A stretch of DNA of 64,000 nucleotides, taken from assembly GCA_031216915.1 (NCBI GenBank), contig CM062296.1, positions 795,497,473 through 795,561,472 on the forward strand. Direction: 5' to 3'. Position 1 is the stretch's first letter. Each line of letters starts with the position of its first letter. Below, piece by piece: positions 1 through 9,085 of the stretch. Both the position numbers and the translations under genes were made by a program. The DNA comes from Pictodentalium vernedei. Its lineage: Eukaryota; Mollusca; Scaphopoda; Dentaliida; Dentaliidae. Under the pieces are notes generated by a model. That model was not told the DNA's origin. It saw nothing but the letters and a program-made list of their open reading frames with translations, and ran no database searches.

Positions 1-66
1 TGGAAAGAAGATGTCGATCATTCGATGAGAGACAAGTGTGAAAAAAATAAAAACAAAAAAAAATAA
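1..66 (+). CDS. 3' end of a plus-strand gene, cut by window edge
   Basis: The first 63 bases stay open in frame 1 and end with TAA at 64-66. The tail reads WKEDVDHSMRDKCEKNK followed by a lysine/asparagine-rich end. It converges on the fibre-like gene, and the two 3' ends are separated by a hairpin. The same layout occurs at 8,995-9,030, which supports a real gene end. No product can be named from 21 residues. It may belong to the same Polinton and would mean the element continues left of the window. Confidence 0.4.
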   Translation, partial: WKEDVDHSMRDKCEKNKNKKK

Positions 67-190
67 TGTGTGATTATTAAAAAAAAACAAAAAAAATAAA
101 TAAAGTAATGTGATCTAGAGAACATCTTTCTAAATCTCATTACTTTTTTTTTGTTTTTTTTGTTTTTAATAATCACACATTATTTTTTTT
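61..190. terminator. Long hairpin between convergent genes
   Basis: Arms at about 61-118 and 130-190 are inverted copies of each other. The outer stem is AT-rich and carries ATAATGTGTGATTATT against AATAATCACACATTAT. The inner stem pairs 105-118 with 130-143 imperfectly around a short loop. It sits between the end of the plus-strand gene at 66 and the end of the minus-strand fibre gene at 213. I infer a bidirectional terminator or 3' processing hairpin. An inner motif related to it recurs at 9,002-9,026. Confidence 0.55.
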
Positions 191-212
191 TAATTCATTA
201 TTTTCCACGCGT

Positions 213-1613
213 TCACTGTTTGTTCAAAGGAACTAGTTCGATCAGTAGACTCACCACGGAAGTGGCGGCTTCGGGATTATTGGTTTTCATAATGAAATTA
301 ATCCTGTCTCCGGCGTTCACTTTGAGAGGCGTGCCGAACGTGCTAACATTCGCGTGTTGATTCTCAGTCTTTTCGATGCTGTATCTCTTATCGCTCTCTA
401 CACCATTCACCATGAGATTGACGACCGCTCTGTTATTCAAATCCAAGGAAGCCAGACTCATTCGAAGGATTTCACCTCCCAGCGGCATGGGATATCCCAC
501 CTGACCATGTTTCGATCCGCTACCTCCATTTCCGAAAGACCACTCAGCTTTTCCCTCATCTAAGGTGCTGGCCTCTTCGGCCCACATAGTGATCAATTGT
601 CTAGCATATTTGACTTTCTCCACCACCAAAATCAGGGTGCAGGCATCCGTCATGTTCACGGGATCCAGTAGATTTGTGAGCGCGTGTCCACCCATGTCTA
701 GTTTACCTTCCATTATGTCACCCTTTCTCCAGACCGAGTTGTTGTCCACGCACTTTCTGCTGACCGCGTTGGAATCGAATTCGGGATCGTGACTGAGTCC
801 GAATAAATTCTTACCGTTCATGTCGATGCCGCCCTCCATGGTTCCGCCAGATTGTTTGTTCAGGTAGAGAACGTTCACTTGCAGTTCTAGGTATTCTTGT
901 GATTGTATCATGGCAGAATCTACGTAGCCCTTGTTGACCGCAGTTGAGTCTGCATCCGTGTTGTCGATCTTCGACAGATTCAATATCGTGTTGAATCCCG
1001 CATTCAGATCCGATTTCATTTCTCGTCTGTCAGACTTTCTCTGTTCCAGATCTACGTAGTGTTTTGTCGCCACGTCCTTGGGATTCGTGGGAGTGGCCAC
1101 GCTCGTTATCTTGTTAGAATTGGCGTTCAGTTCCGAGTGCATCGTTTTCTGAGTGTATCTATTTCTCAGGTGTTTTCTGAATCTTGCGTGAGAGTCGTCC
1201 GCGTATTTCTTGGTCGCGGCATCGGTGGGATCTATGGGATTTGTGACGTTCACCAAACGTTTGGATTTCAGATCGAGATTGTCGGTCATGGTTTTATCCA
1301 CGTAATTATCTAGCAGGATTAGTTCGAAATCGGCGTTCCCCCTGTCGACATATTTTTTAGTTGCAGCATCTGCGAGATCTATCAGCTCGGGAAGATTGTA
1401 GAGCTTCTTATCGTTCATGTTCAAAGGTTCTTCTCGAGGTTCGTATCTCCGAATGTAACGTTCGTCCAAGTTGGCAACGTCGTAACCATCGTCAACTTCG
1501 AACGTCTTCCTCTTCTTTCTCTGGTTGACTTTTTCGTCGTCACTTCTACCAAATTTATCGACTGGCATGTTGTTGTGGGGATTTTTTTTGTTTTTTAGAA
1601 AAAATATATTCAA
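213..1613 (-). CDS. Tail-fibre-like adhesin of the first Polinton
   Basis: This 466-residue frame is intact. A basic N-terminus (about 1-60) is followed by a run of about six imperfect repeats of 45-50 residues. Each has a short N-x-L-x-N-L type stretch and then a DAATKKYVD-like motif, at about 82-90, 131-139, 180-188, 222-232, 281-290 and 321-328. This motif is typical of phage tail fibres and other trimeric beta-helical adhesins. Residues 350-466 lack the repeat, begin with WSFGNGGSG and look like a compact beta-rich head. I infer a virion surface fibre that binds host cells. It ends with TGA, so TGA is a normal stop in this element. A TATA-like TATATATAAAGA (minus strand, 1681-1692) lies about 70 bases before the ATG. 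Confidence 0.7.
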   Translation of the reverse strand: MNIFFLKNKKNPHNNMPVDKFGRSDDEKVNQRKKRKTFEVDDGYDVANLDERYIRRYEPREEPLNMNDKKLYNLPELIDLADAATKKYVDRGNADFELILLDNYVDKTMTDNLDLKSKRLVNVTNPIDPTDAATKKYADDSHARFRKHLRNRYTQKTMHSELNANSNKITSVATPTNPKDVATKHYVDLEQRKSDRREMKSDLNAGFNTILNLSKIDNTDADSTAVNKGYVDSAMIQSQEYLELQVNVLYLNKQSGGTMEGGIDMNGKNLFGLSHDPEFDSNAVSRKCVDNNSVWRKGDIMEGKLDMGGHALTNLLDPVNMTDACTLILVVEKVKYARQLITMWAEEASTLDEGKAEWSFGNGGSGSKHGQVGYPMPLGGEILRMSLASLDLNNRAVVNLMVNGVESDKRYSIEKTENQHANVSTFGTPLKVNAGDRINFIMKTNNPEAATSVVSLLIELVPLNKQ

Positions 1614-1680
1614 AACGTAGTTTATTAAAAATGAACTATGTTATTTTATTTTTTGTTTTTTTATTCGATTAAAATTTTTA

Positions 1681-1692
1681 TCTTTATATATA
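1681..1692 (-). promoter_or_regulatory. TATA-type promoter of the fibre gene
   Basis: On the minus strand this reads TATATATAAAGA, the same core as the promoters of the three plus-strand genes of the element. It lies about 70 bases before the fibre start codon. Confidence 0.45.
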
Positions 1693-1712
1693 CTATAAAA
1701 AAAAATCTCTCT

Positions 1713-2147
1713 CTAATGTAACTCATTGAGAATGTCTTGAAATCGATCTCCTTCAGACCATCTCTTGAGAACGTAGAGACATAGGTGACCGCAAAACACT
1801 TGATCTGCTGATTGCACTTGTTCCGTGTTGTAACGAACCATCGATTTGTTGAAATAGTTCTTTATTTCTTTTGGCGGCGAGATTCCGTAGCTGTCAAAAT
1901 AATAATTTTTCTTCTTCCCGTTCTTGATCCACGCCACCCAGTGAGTGCCTTCACCCAATGAATCATCTAGATTTAAAATTCCGCAGTCCGATTGTCGAGG
2001 TCTTCTCTTCGGCAAGGCATCTCTGGAAAACACGCCTAGAAAATCTTTGATTTTCAAATCTTTTGCCGCATTCAACAGATCGATGTTGGATAGGGGTTCG
2101 TTAGGTAAGACGACACCTTCTACGGATATCTTTATTTTCTTATTCAT
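1713..2147 (-). CDS. Adenain-like cysteine protease of Polinton
   Basis: This 144-residue frame is intact. It has the signature of the adenovirus-protease/Ulp1 (C5) fold: His69 in GTHWVAW, Asp85 in YYFDSYG and Cys119 in VFCGHLCLYVL. Gln112 sits seven residues before the cysteine, as in adenain. In Polintons this enzyme is thought to mature virion proteins. The length is slightly short compared with adenain (about 200). Its ATG overlaps the end of the polymerase frame by eight bases in another phase, which suggests tight packing. Because the catalytic residues are present, it is one of the better preserved genes of a decayed element. Confidence 0.85.
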   Translation of the reverse strand: MNKKIKISVEGVVLPNEPLSNIDLLNAAKDLKIKDFLGVFSRDALPKRRPRQSDCGILNLDDSLGEGTHWVAWIKNGKKKNYYFDSYGISPPKEIKNYFNKSMVRYNTEQVQSADQVFCGHLCLYVLKRWSEGDRFQDILNELH

Positions 2148-5100
2148 AAATGCGTATATATTTTTTTAATTTATTTTTATTATAATTTACTAAAAATGAC
2201 ATTATTTTTTTGGTTTTTTTCTCTTTTTTTAAACTAACATTCTCGAAGTCACTATCGATTTCTGTACTTTTGATTCCATCTAATTCCTCTTGATTTTCTG
2301 AACTCTCGATGTCTCTATTGATTTCTATACTTTTGATTCCATCTAATTCCTCTTGATTTTCTAGACTCTCGATGTCTCTATCGATTTCTGTGATTTTGAA
2401 TCCATCTAATTCCTCTTGATTTTCTGGAATCCTATCATCCACAATTGCATCTGGAAACCAATCATTCACATTCATATCGTCTCTAATTAGATCTAAAGTC
2501 CAATGTCCGAGTGCCAAAGTGCTTATTTTATCGTCTAACACGAATCTCTTATCGTCGTTGGCTGTCAGCGAAATCTTGTTGACTATTTCGGTATACAAGT
2601 CGTGATTTTCACTTCGAATCGATTTCATAGTCTTATACACCGGACCACTTCCTAACAGACAATCTTTATACTCTTGGAAAGAGATGTTTTTCTTCACCAT
2701 GCATGCTTTAACTCCTTTGCACTTCTTGATCTCTTCATCATCTTCTAGACGATAAGCATACAGTTTGGGTCTCAAGCCTACGAATTCGACGATCTGTTTA
2801 CCACCGCTCTCGTCCTTAAATTTACCCAACACCTTCTTGTTGTCGTTCAATTGAATGTTGGACGGGTGATCGACGGGATAATTGCTCGTGTCGAACCACT
2901 CAGCCACGTCCTGAGATATATCTCGGTAGACGTCTTTCATCTCTATCTCGTAAACTAAACTGTCCATTCCATGTTGGTGAACAGTAGTTTGGCTTTATCA
3001 CCAAATTTTCGTTTGACGTAATTGTAGTGAAACTCGTACATCAATCGCTTGCTGATATCTAAGATAATACAGTTTGTTGAACTTCAGGTGCGTCTTTTGC
3101 ATGTGAACGGCCACTAGATTTTCTTTGAATATGGTTTGGTGTTTGTAATTGGGTTTTGCCACTAATTTTTTAGCACTTTTCTGAGACGTGACGAGTCGAA
3201 CGTCGGTTCTCTTCCTGATGTTTTCCATTGATTTACCGTACACGCAGTTGTTCATGAGTTTGAAGAAATCTTTCTCGAAATCGTTCTTGGCTCGAATTCT
3301 GAGATTCGTGTTGAGATCGATGTATTTTTTCATCCAAGGCTCTTCGTCGAATCAAATGATGCGATGTATGTTGACTAATTTCATCCCGTAATCAACGTAC
3401 TGTTTCAAATTCTCGCTATAGACGATGTAGTTACGTTTGTTAAATAAATTGGGAATGAGTTTTTCCTCGTCTCCTTCGTTCGGTTCCTTTCGTTCGGGAG
3501 CCAGCAGATAATCGTTGTGTGGATCGTGTAATTCTTCCGGATAGTTCAAATCGACTTCTAAAATGCAAGGATAGTCTCTCCATTTTTGCATCTCTTCCGG
3601 TTCCTTCACCCATTCGAAATTTCCAGTTGGTAAAGGATGACTCATGGCCCAACCATACAGATTATTGGCGTCCCAATACTGTATGTATTTAGTCGACCGT
3701 TTCGAATCGAAACCTTCTTTCATGTAGGGATTGTTAGCTTCAGAATATCTGTGAGAGATCATCGAGACGCCACCTCTTGCAGCCCTTTCGAGCATGAGTA
3801 ACATGTTCACGTTGGATAATAATTCCAATTGGACTTCGGTGGTCTTCAACAGAGTGTCCCACACTAGACCGGGTGCGGTGAAATACCAAGCAGGATCCAG
3901 ATCGTAATTTCGACAACAGACGTCTCGAAAATTTTCGAACACGTCTGCCAAGAGCAGAACGTCAGTCTTCAGATAGAGATCGTGATAATCTCTCATGGTT
4001 TTCATATCAAATAATTTCCACACGTTTTTAGCGTGTTCGTAATTCTCGTCGAAAATGTCGGATTCATATAATTTCGAAGGTAGTGCGGTGTCTTCGAATC
4101 TCTTTAGATCGTTCATGCAATCGTAAGGATAGACTCCTTTCCTCAACATGACGTCTACTCGTTCTCCGAAATGTTCGCTCATGATTTTAAATTTATCCTT
4201 GCTCATATTATCGACTAATTTTTCCAGAGCGGTCGATATGAATTTAAAACTGTCGATGAAACGTATGGCTCTACGAATGGGTTTCATTTTTTCTTCCAAC
4301 GTCTCTCCATCGATTACTCTTTTCTCCTCCATGAGCTTCCATTTCGTGAAGGAAATGTATCTTTCTTCGCTGTTCGCGATGCAATTTAATTCTTCGTGTG
4401 AGGTGCAGAGATTTTTCACGAACAGATGACTGTCGTAACCCGAGAGATTGTGAAACATCACCGGATAGAAAGCGGCGTCTCAATATTTTAAATTACACTT
4501 GCTGTGAGCCGGACCGCGATACAGACCCGTGTAATGATCGTGGTCTCTGACCTTCTTATTTTCCTTCGAATTCTCATCGAACGATTGTCTGCATATGTGG
4601 CATTCGGTGGCTCTGTTATTTTCGTCCTGCTGCTCTCGCGTGATGATCATTTTTGCCGGAGTTTTGAATTTGTCGTATAACATTTGAAGTTTCCATTCTA
4701 ACTCTTCCACAAACCTTTGGGCCACATCGTCGTCTTCATACTGTTTCGTGTAGGAGAAGGGACCCATGTTGTGTTGCGAGTCGAAAGTGTATTTCACGTA
4801 AATGCAATAGCCTGAAGGTATGTGTTTTTGATATCTTTCGATGTAACTTTGAAGAGTGTTGGGTTGACAGGAACTCATTTTTGCGGTGAAACATTCGAAA
4901 TCGGCGTACACGATGAATGGTATTTTTAACCTTCTATTGTGACTTTCAAACTTCACGATGGTGTTGGGTTTGGGCATTTCGATGGCGACACCTTGATTTT
5001 CGTTGCAATATTCCTGATGTTTCGCTAACGATTTTTCGATGCGAAATGCGTTCATGCAGTTGAAACATAAAGATATCTTTCCTTTATGTTTATTATTTTG

Positions 5101-6376
5101 TTTCGACAGTAATCCGCTCGGATTTTGAACCCAACAATAATGATGATTGTCACCATTTGAAATCAATAATAAAATAATCGTCTTTTCTCTTCCAAGATAT
5201 GAAGTCAGTCTGAGAGGATAGATCTTTCATTTTTCATCGTCGGTATCCCAAGACGTTCACTGCTATGGTGGGATTTTGAACTTCGAAACGTTCGATGTGT
5301 TTTAACTGTGTTGGAAAAGTCATTCCGGTCCAATCGAGATTTTTAGAAGTCTCCTTGTAACAAGAAACTCTATCGGAATTCATTTTGACAGTGTATAAAG
5401 CGGAGGTGACTGCCCATTTAAAACACTGATCATCTTTATTTCTCACATTGACCACGGATTGTTTTTTAGCTAAGAAATACGGTAATTTCACGTAGGAAGA
5501 CCCTTTCAACAAATCGTTTTCAGTTATGTGAATTTCGAGTTTCAACATCTCATCGAACGTCCAATTACTACCTTCATGTTGATAATTCGCGAGAGACGTC
5601 AACATCTTGTCTTTCATCTTCTCGAAAACGTCCGATAAATCTGAACCTCAAAATACGGGTTCAACGTTAGATCTGAAATATGCATTTTTCACGATGCTCT
5701 TGCCGGACTTCACGTCAGTTTTATTCATCATGCAATGGAGTATCATCTTAATTTTTAGTCCCACGTTCATGTATTTGCAAAACAAATCCAATACTTTTTT
5801 CTTCACCTGTTCCATGAACAATTTTGGATCGATTTTCTTCAACGGGGGAACCACGTCAAAAGTTTTTAAAATGCCTTTGATCGCACTCTCCCATTCCACG
5901 GACTTCAATTGAAATAGTTCCGCGATGAGTCGCACTAGATATTCTTCTCCTTTCCCTTCGTCTATTGCTCGTCAAAGTTCGCTCGATATATCTTGTTTGC
6001 CTAGAATCTGATGTGCATCACTCATTTTCATTTTAGTTTTTCTTTTCTTTTCTTTGGAAACTTGAAGTTCTTCTTCAATGGCTTTTCATTTAGTCGTCTT
6101 CTTATTTTTCACAATTGAAACGTTTTTGGGTTTTTTCGACGTCGGCATTTCAATTCCTTTTACTATCTTTTTCTTCTTCTTCTCATGTTTCACAACCGAT
6201 GCATTTTTTGACATCGTTGCTATCGGCATTTCGTTTGCCTTTCCATCGTTTCGCAAATATTCCTGTATGACTTCAATCTTTTTTGGTTTAGTTCTATGAT
6301 TTCTGAAATGTGAAATTTTTAATAGTTTACAAATCTCGTTTAACTGAGGTACGGTTTTCTCATTTAAATTTCCCAA
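2140..6376 (-). pseudogene. Protein-primed family B DNA polymerase, broken
   Basis: The frame runs from an N-terminal SAP-like segment (TVPQLNEICKLLKISHF, near 6,350) through a region with NKDDQCFKWAVTSAL (near 5,450). Then come exonuclease motif I VYADFECF, a zinc-type insert ending RDHDHYTGLYRGPAHSKC, Exo II FHNLSGYDSHLF, Exo III LKTDVLLLADVFENF, palm motif A WDANNLYGWAM and motif B KLMNNCVYGKSMEN, ending near VGLRPKLYAY. It is interrupted by in-frame TGA at 6086, 5972, 5648, 5227, 4480 and 3352, and by frameshifts near 5,233, 3,070 and 2,972. The last destroys catalytic motif C just before DSLVYE. No TAA or TAG interrupts the frame. Total span is about 1,400 codons. It would have replicated the element by protein priming; as it stands it is dead unless recoded. 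Confidence 0.9.
2232..2430 (-). repeat. Three tandem 66-base repeats in polymerase C-terminus
   Basis: Three consecutive units each encode about 22 residues of the type ENQEELDGIKS followed by EINRDIES. They are acidic and lie after the conserved polymerase core, so they form a variable C-terminal tail rather than a catalytic part. DNA identity among units is high, which implies recent expansion by slippage or unequal exchange. Confidence 0.75.
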
Positions 6377-6404
6377 TTTTTTTTATCTGTTTGCTTCATT
6401 TTGT

Positions 6405-6465
6405 AAGAATATATTTTTTTTTCCGAATTTTGTATTTAAATAATTTGTTTAAAAAGTTTTGTTTT
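6405..6465 (-). promoter_or_regulatory. Leader of the polymerase gene, inverted copy of shared module
   Basis: Read on the minus strand this contains AAACTTTTTAAACAAATTAT followed by TAAATACAAAATTC. This is the same block that precedes the plus-strand genes at 6,682, 7,813 and 8,498. The two copies around 6,470-6,600 face away from each other, giving a divergent promoter region between the polymerase and the small plus-strand gene. Confidence 0.5.
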
Positions 6466-6564
6466 TTTTTAATGTGAAAAAAAAAAAATTTTTTTTGATG
6501 AAATTAATCAATTTTTTTATGTTCCTTAACGTCCAAAAAAATTGAATTAATATGAGAAAAAAGG

Positions 6565-6681
6565 ATGTTAAAATTTAACTTTTATATATATAAAGAGAAA
6601 AAAAAAAAACTTTTTAAACAAATTATTAAAATACAAAATTTAAAATGTACATTATTTGCAAAAAAAACTAAATAATCAATC
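6565..6681 (+). promoter_or_regulatory. Promoter and leader module, copy 1
   Basis: In order: a GTTAAAATTTAACTTTT block, TATATATATAAAGAG (6583-6597), AAACTTTTTAAACAAATTAT, TAAAATACAAAATTTAAAA, a tract containing ATTATTTGC, then AAATAATCAATC directly before ATG at 6682. The same order recurs upstream of 7,813 and 8,498, so the module is conserved while the encoded proteins differ. Confidence 0.6.
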
Positions 6682-6962
6682 ATGACGACAACATCCACGT
6701 TGGAATCTCGGTATAAACGTCGACGTTGTTTAATAAATCGTTATTCTCCAAAAAACCAAGAAGAAAAAAATCGTAATTTATATTTACGCGTTTCGAAAGA
6801 AAATGATACGATTTGCGATAGAATCGTAAAACTATTAGCGAACAAAAATTAATCGACAATGTCGTTCGAACTATTAAAAAAGAAGAAGAAGGTTCAAGAC
6901 AAATAGAACTCTTACGACTTTTACGCGAAGTCTCACACAAGGTTCAAAACAAATTTCCGTGA
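6682..6962 (+). pseudogene. Small basic/coiled protein gene, frameshifted
   Basis: The ATG at 6682 follows the shared TATA leader. The first 56 codons are basic (MTTTSTLESRYKRRRCLINR at the start) and stop at about 6,850. The next phase continues open to TGA at 6960-6962 with KKEEEGSRQIELLRLLREV, a helical charged segment. I infer one single-base frameshift near 6,835 in a gene of about 90 codons. I do not recognise the family. Its promoter groups it with the duplicated genes downstream, probably as an early or accessory class. Confidence 0.45.
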
Positions 6963-7013
6963 AGCAGACGCGTGTTCATGTCACCCGATTCTTTCTCAAT
7001 AGATGATGATAAC

Positions 7014-7062
7014 TGCAAGATGCGAAGGTCAATTTTTAAACGTTTGAAGTCTTGCCCATTCT
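7014..7062 (-). pseudogene. Remnant of a second BIR gene start
   Basis: Bases 7014-7062 closely match 7430-7478, which encode LERARLQKFKNWP at the front of the adjacent BIR gene. The copy lies immediately after that gene's stop, in the same orientation, and contains a TGA where the conserved Trp would be. I infer an old tandem duplication of which only about 50 bases remain recognisable. Confidence 0.6.
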
Positions 7063-7507
7063 AAAACTCGTCTGCTTCTTTCATGAATCGAATCAAATCT
7101 TCTAAAGTGAAGAATTGAGATAATGTCTTGTTTGCGTGATTCAATGTATTGTACAGTTGTTCCTTTGTGTATCCGGATTGTAAAATACCCCTTAATAAAC
7201 TCTCGTTTTTATTTCTTTCCCATTCTTCATCTTCAATTTTAATCAATCCCAATGACTGGATCTTCTTCAAATAATCGCAACGACCTTTGGTATTATTTAT
7301 GTGTTCTACCAAAGGTCTGTCGTTAGGTTCCCAATTAATTAAATGTATGTTGCAACAAAAACATTTAACTCTGTCACTTTTACCCACATAAATGAAACCT
7401 GCAGCAGCAAAATCTTCGGGTTTTTGAGCAAGATGCAAAGGCCAATTTTTAAACTTTTGAAGTCTTGCACGTTCTAAACTATAATTCGGATGTTCGGACT
7501 TGATCAT
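7061..7507 (-). CDS. BIR (IAP-type) protein with UBA-like C-terminus
   Basis: This 148-residue intact frame has one baculovirus-IAP-repeat domain at about residues 12-80: RLQKFKNWP, then AAGFIYVG, then zinc ligands Cys49, Cys52, His69 and Cys77 around NWEPNDRPLVEH. There is no RING finger. Residues 102-145 include LLRGILQSGYTKEQLYNTL, which resembles the UBA domain that follows BIR domains in several IAPs. BIR proteins bind caspases or IAP antagonists, and UBA domains bind ubiquitin. It lies upstream of the polymerase on the same strand. I infer a host-derived anti-apoptotic accessory protein. Caspase binding is unproven. Confidence 0.8.
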   Translation of the reverse strand: MIKSEHPNYSLERARLQKFKNWPLHLAQKPEDFAAAGFIYVGKSDRVKCFCCNIHLINWEPNDRPLVEHINNTKGRCDYLKKIQSLGLIKIEDEEWERNKNESLLRGILQSGYTKEQLYNTLNHANKTLSQFFTLEDLIRFMKEADEF

Positions 7508-7596
7508 TGTTTTTACCTCAAAATTGTGCTTGTAAGAATATTTTTTTTGTCGAATTTTTGTATTTAATGATAAGTTGTTAAAAACTTTAAAATTGA

Positions 7597-7812
7597 GATG
7601 TTAAATTTAACTTTTAATTTATATAAAGAGAAAAAAAACTTTTACAAAAAAAAATTTTCACATTAAAGAAATTAAAATTAATAAACTTTTTTTATATATA
7701 TAAAGAGCAAAAAAAACAAAACAAAACTTTTTAAACAAATTATTAAAATACAAAATTTAAAATATACATTATTTGCAAGAATTCATAAAACAAAGAAACT
7801 AAATAATCGATC
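7597..7812 (+). promoter_or_regulatory. Promoter and leader module, copy 2, with an extra TATA box
   Basis: A first box, TTTATATAAAGAG at 7618-7630, follows a TTAAATTTAACTTTT block. A second, TATATATATAAAGAG at 7693-7707, is followed by the full leader (CTTTTTAAACAAATTATT, then AAAATACAAAATTTAAAA) and ends AAATAATCGATC before ATG 7813. The doubled TATA block is also present before copy 3, so the duplication unit includes both. Confidence 0.6.
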
Positions 7813-8305
7813 ATGACAGCAACACCTAAAAGATGCGAAGTGAAATTGAAACGAGTCGAAACATATAAGAAATTCGGTCATAAAATCTATAGATTACAAC
7901 AACACGATCCCATCGAATTGAATGAGGTCGAGATGAAGGACTTAGAGCATAAATATGACAGATATATGATGACTTTGAAATTGGATGAAGCCATGCTCGG
8001 TTTGTTTTATGAGTACCAAAGCGATCTGCAGAACATCGTCATCGCCGAAAGATAGAGAATTCGACAAGGACGACTTGTCGTTGTTCTATGGAAGTTACAT
8101 ATATCCAAAAATCTCACGCGAACTCGTGGAGAAATCGGGTGGTGAGAGCGAGTTCACCGATGTAAAAAAACTCAAAAGAGTAAAGATAAACATTCAACAC
8201 GTTTTCGAAAAAGGAGAATACAGGAGTCAACATGCTAATAGCGGACTTGGAAATATAAACAATAGAGAGATTGAAATGTTAAAATTTAACTTTTTATATA
8301 TATAA
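7813..8305 (+). pseudogene. Unknown Polinton gene, upstream duplicate, frameshifted
   Basis: The first 80 residues (MTATPKRCEVKLKRVETYKK at the start) closely match the gene at 8498-8995. An extra base near 8,050 causes an early TAG. The next phase then continues the match with FDKDDLSLFYGSYIYPKISR. A second shift at the adenine run near 8,167 scrambles the tail. No family is recognised. The product is charged, without membrane segments or signal peptide. It is the decayed member of a tandem pair. Confidence 0.7.
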
Positions 8306-8497
8306 AGAGAAAAAAACTTTTACTAAAAAAATTTTACATTAAAGAAAATTAAAAATTAAAAAAACAACTTTTTTATATATATATAAAGAGCAAAAAAAAA
8401 TAAACAAACTTTTTAACAAATTATTATTTAAATACAAAATTTAAAATATACATTATTTGCAAGAATTCATAAAACAAAAAAAAACAAATAATCGATC
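8274..8497 (+). promoter_or_regulatory. Promoter and leader module, copy 3, with an extra TATA box
   Basis: The block GTTAAAATTTAACTTTT with TATATATATAAAGAG at 8295-8309 is followed by a second TATA-like box ending ATAAAGAG at 8374-8390. Then comes the same leader as in copies 1 and 2, ending AAATAATCGATC before ATG 8498. Confidence 0.6.
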
Positions 8498-8995
8498 ATG
8501 AGGACAACAACACCTAAAAGATGTGAATTGAAATTGAAACGAGTCAAAACAAATAAGAAATTAGGTTTTAAAATCTATAGATTAGAACGACATGATCCCA
8601 TCGAATTGAACGAGATCGAGATGAAGGACTTAGAGGATAAATACGACAGATATAAGATGACTTTGAAATTGGATGAAGCCATGCTCGATTTGTTTTACGA
8701 CTATCAAAGCGATCTGCAGAAAATCATCATCGCTAAAGATAAAGAATTCGACAAGGACGATTTGACATTGTTCTATGGAAGTTACATATATCCAAAAATC
8801 TCGCGCGAAGTCATGGAGAAATTAGGTGGTGAGAGCGAGTTCACCGATGTAAAAAAAACTCAAAAGAGTAAAGATAAACATTCAACACGTTTTCAAAAAA
8901 GGAGAATACACGAGTGTCAACATGCTAATAACGGACTTGGAAATATAAACAATAGAGAGATCGATTTTTTAGCGAAGAAGAAGGATAAAAAATAA
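8498..8995 (+). CDS. Unknown Polinton gene, intact member of duplicated pair
   Basis: This 165-residue frame is open and starts just after the shared leader. It is highly charged, with LELKLKRVK-type basic start, a central acidic helix-rich part (IELNEIEMKDLEDKYDRYK), then LFYGSYIYPKISREVMEKLG and a lysine-rich end. No known domain, signal or membrane segment is seen. The upstream duplicate is frameshifted, so this copy is the likely functional one. Strong promoter conservation suggests it is expressed as an accessory factor of the element. Function unknown. Confidence 0.65.
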   Translation: MRTTTPKRCELKLKRVKTNKKLGFKIYRLERHDPIELNEIEMKDLEDKYDRYKMTLKLDEAMLDLFYDYQSDLQKIIIAKDKEFDKDDLTLFYGSYIYPKISREVMEKLGGESEFTDVKKTQKSKDKHSTRFQKRRIHECQHANNGLGNINNREIDFLAKKKDKK

Positions 8996-9001
8996 AAAAA
9001 T

Positions 9002-9026
9002 AATGAGATCATCTTTAGATCTCATT
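9002..9026. terminator. Hairpin plus T-run between convergent genes
   Basis: AATGAGATC and GATCTCATT form a perfect nine-base stem around a short loop, followed by a long T run on the plus strand. It sits just after the plus-strand gene ending at 8995 and before minus-strand genes. The inner stem of the hairpin at 105-143 has a related sequence and loop. Confidence 0.6.
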
Positions 9027-9085
9027 TTTTTTTTTTTTTCCTTCTTCACTATTATCCATATAATATAATAACGTTTCCTTTTTTC

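Noticed and set aside
6680-6940. 86-codon minus-strand frame
   Set aside because: Antisense of the small plus-strand gene that has the conserved promoter.
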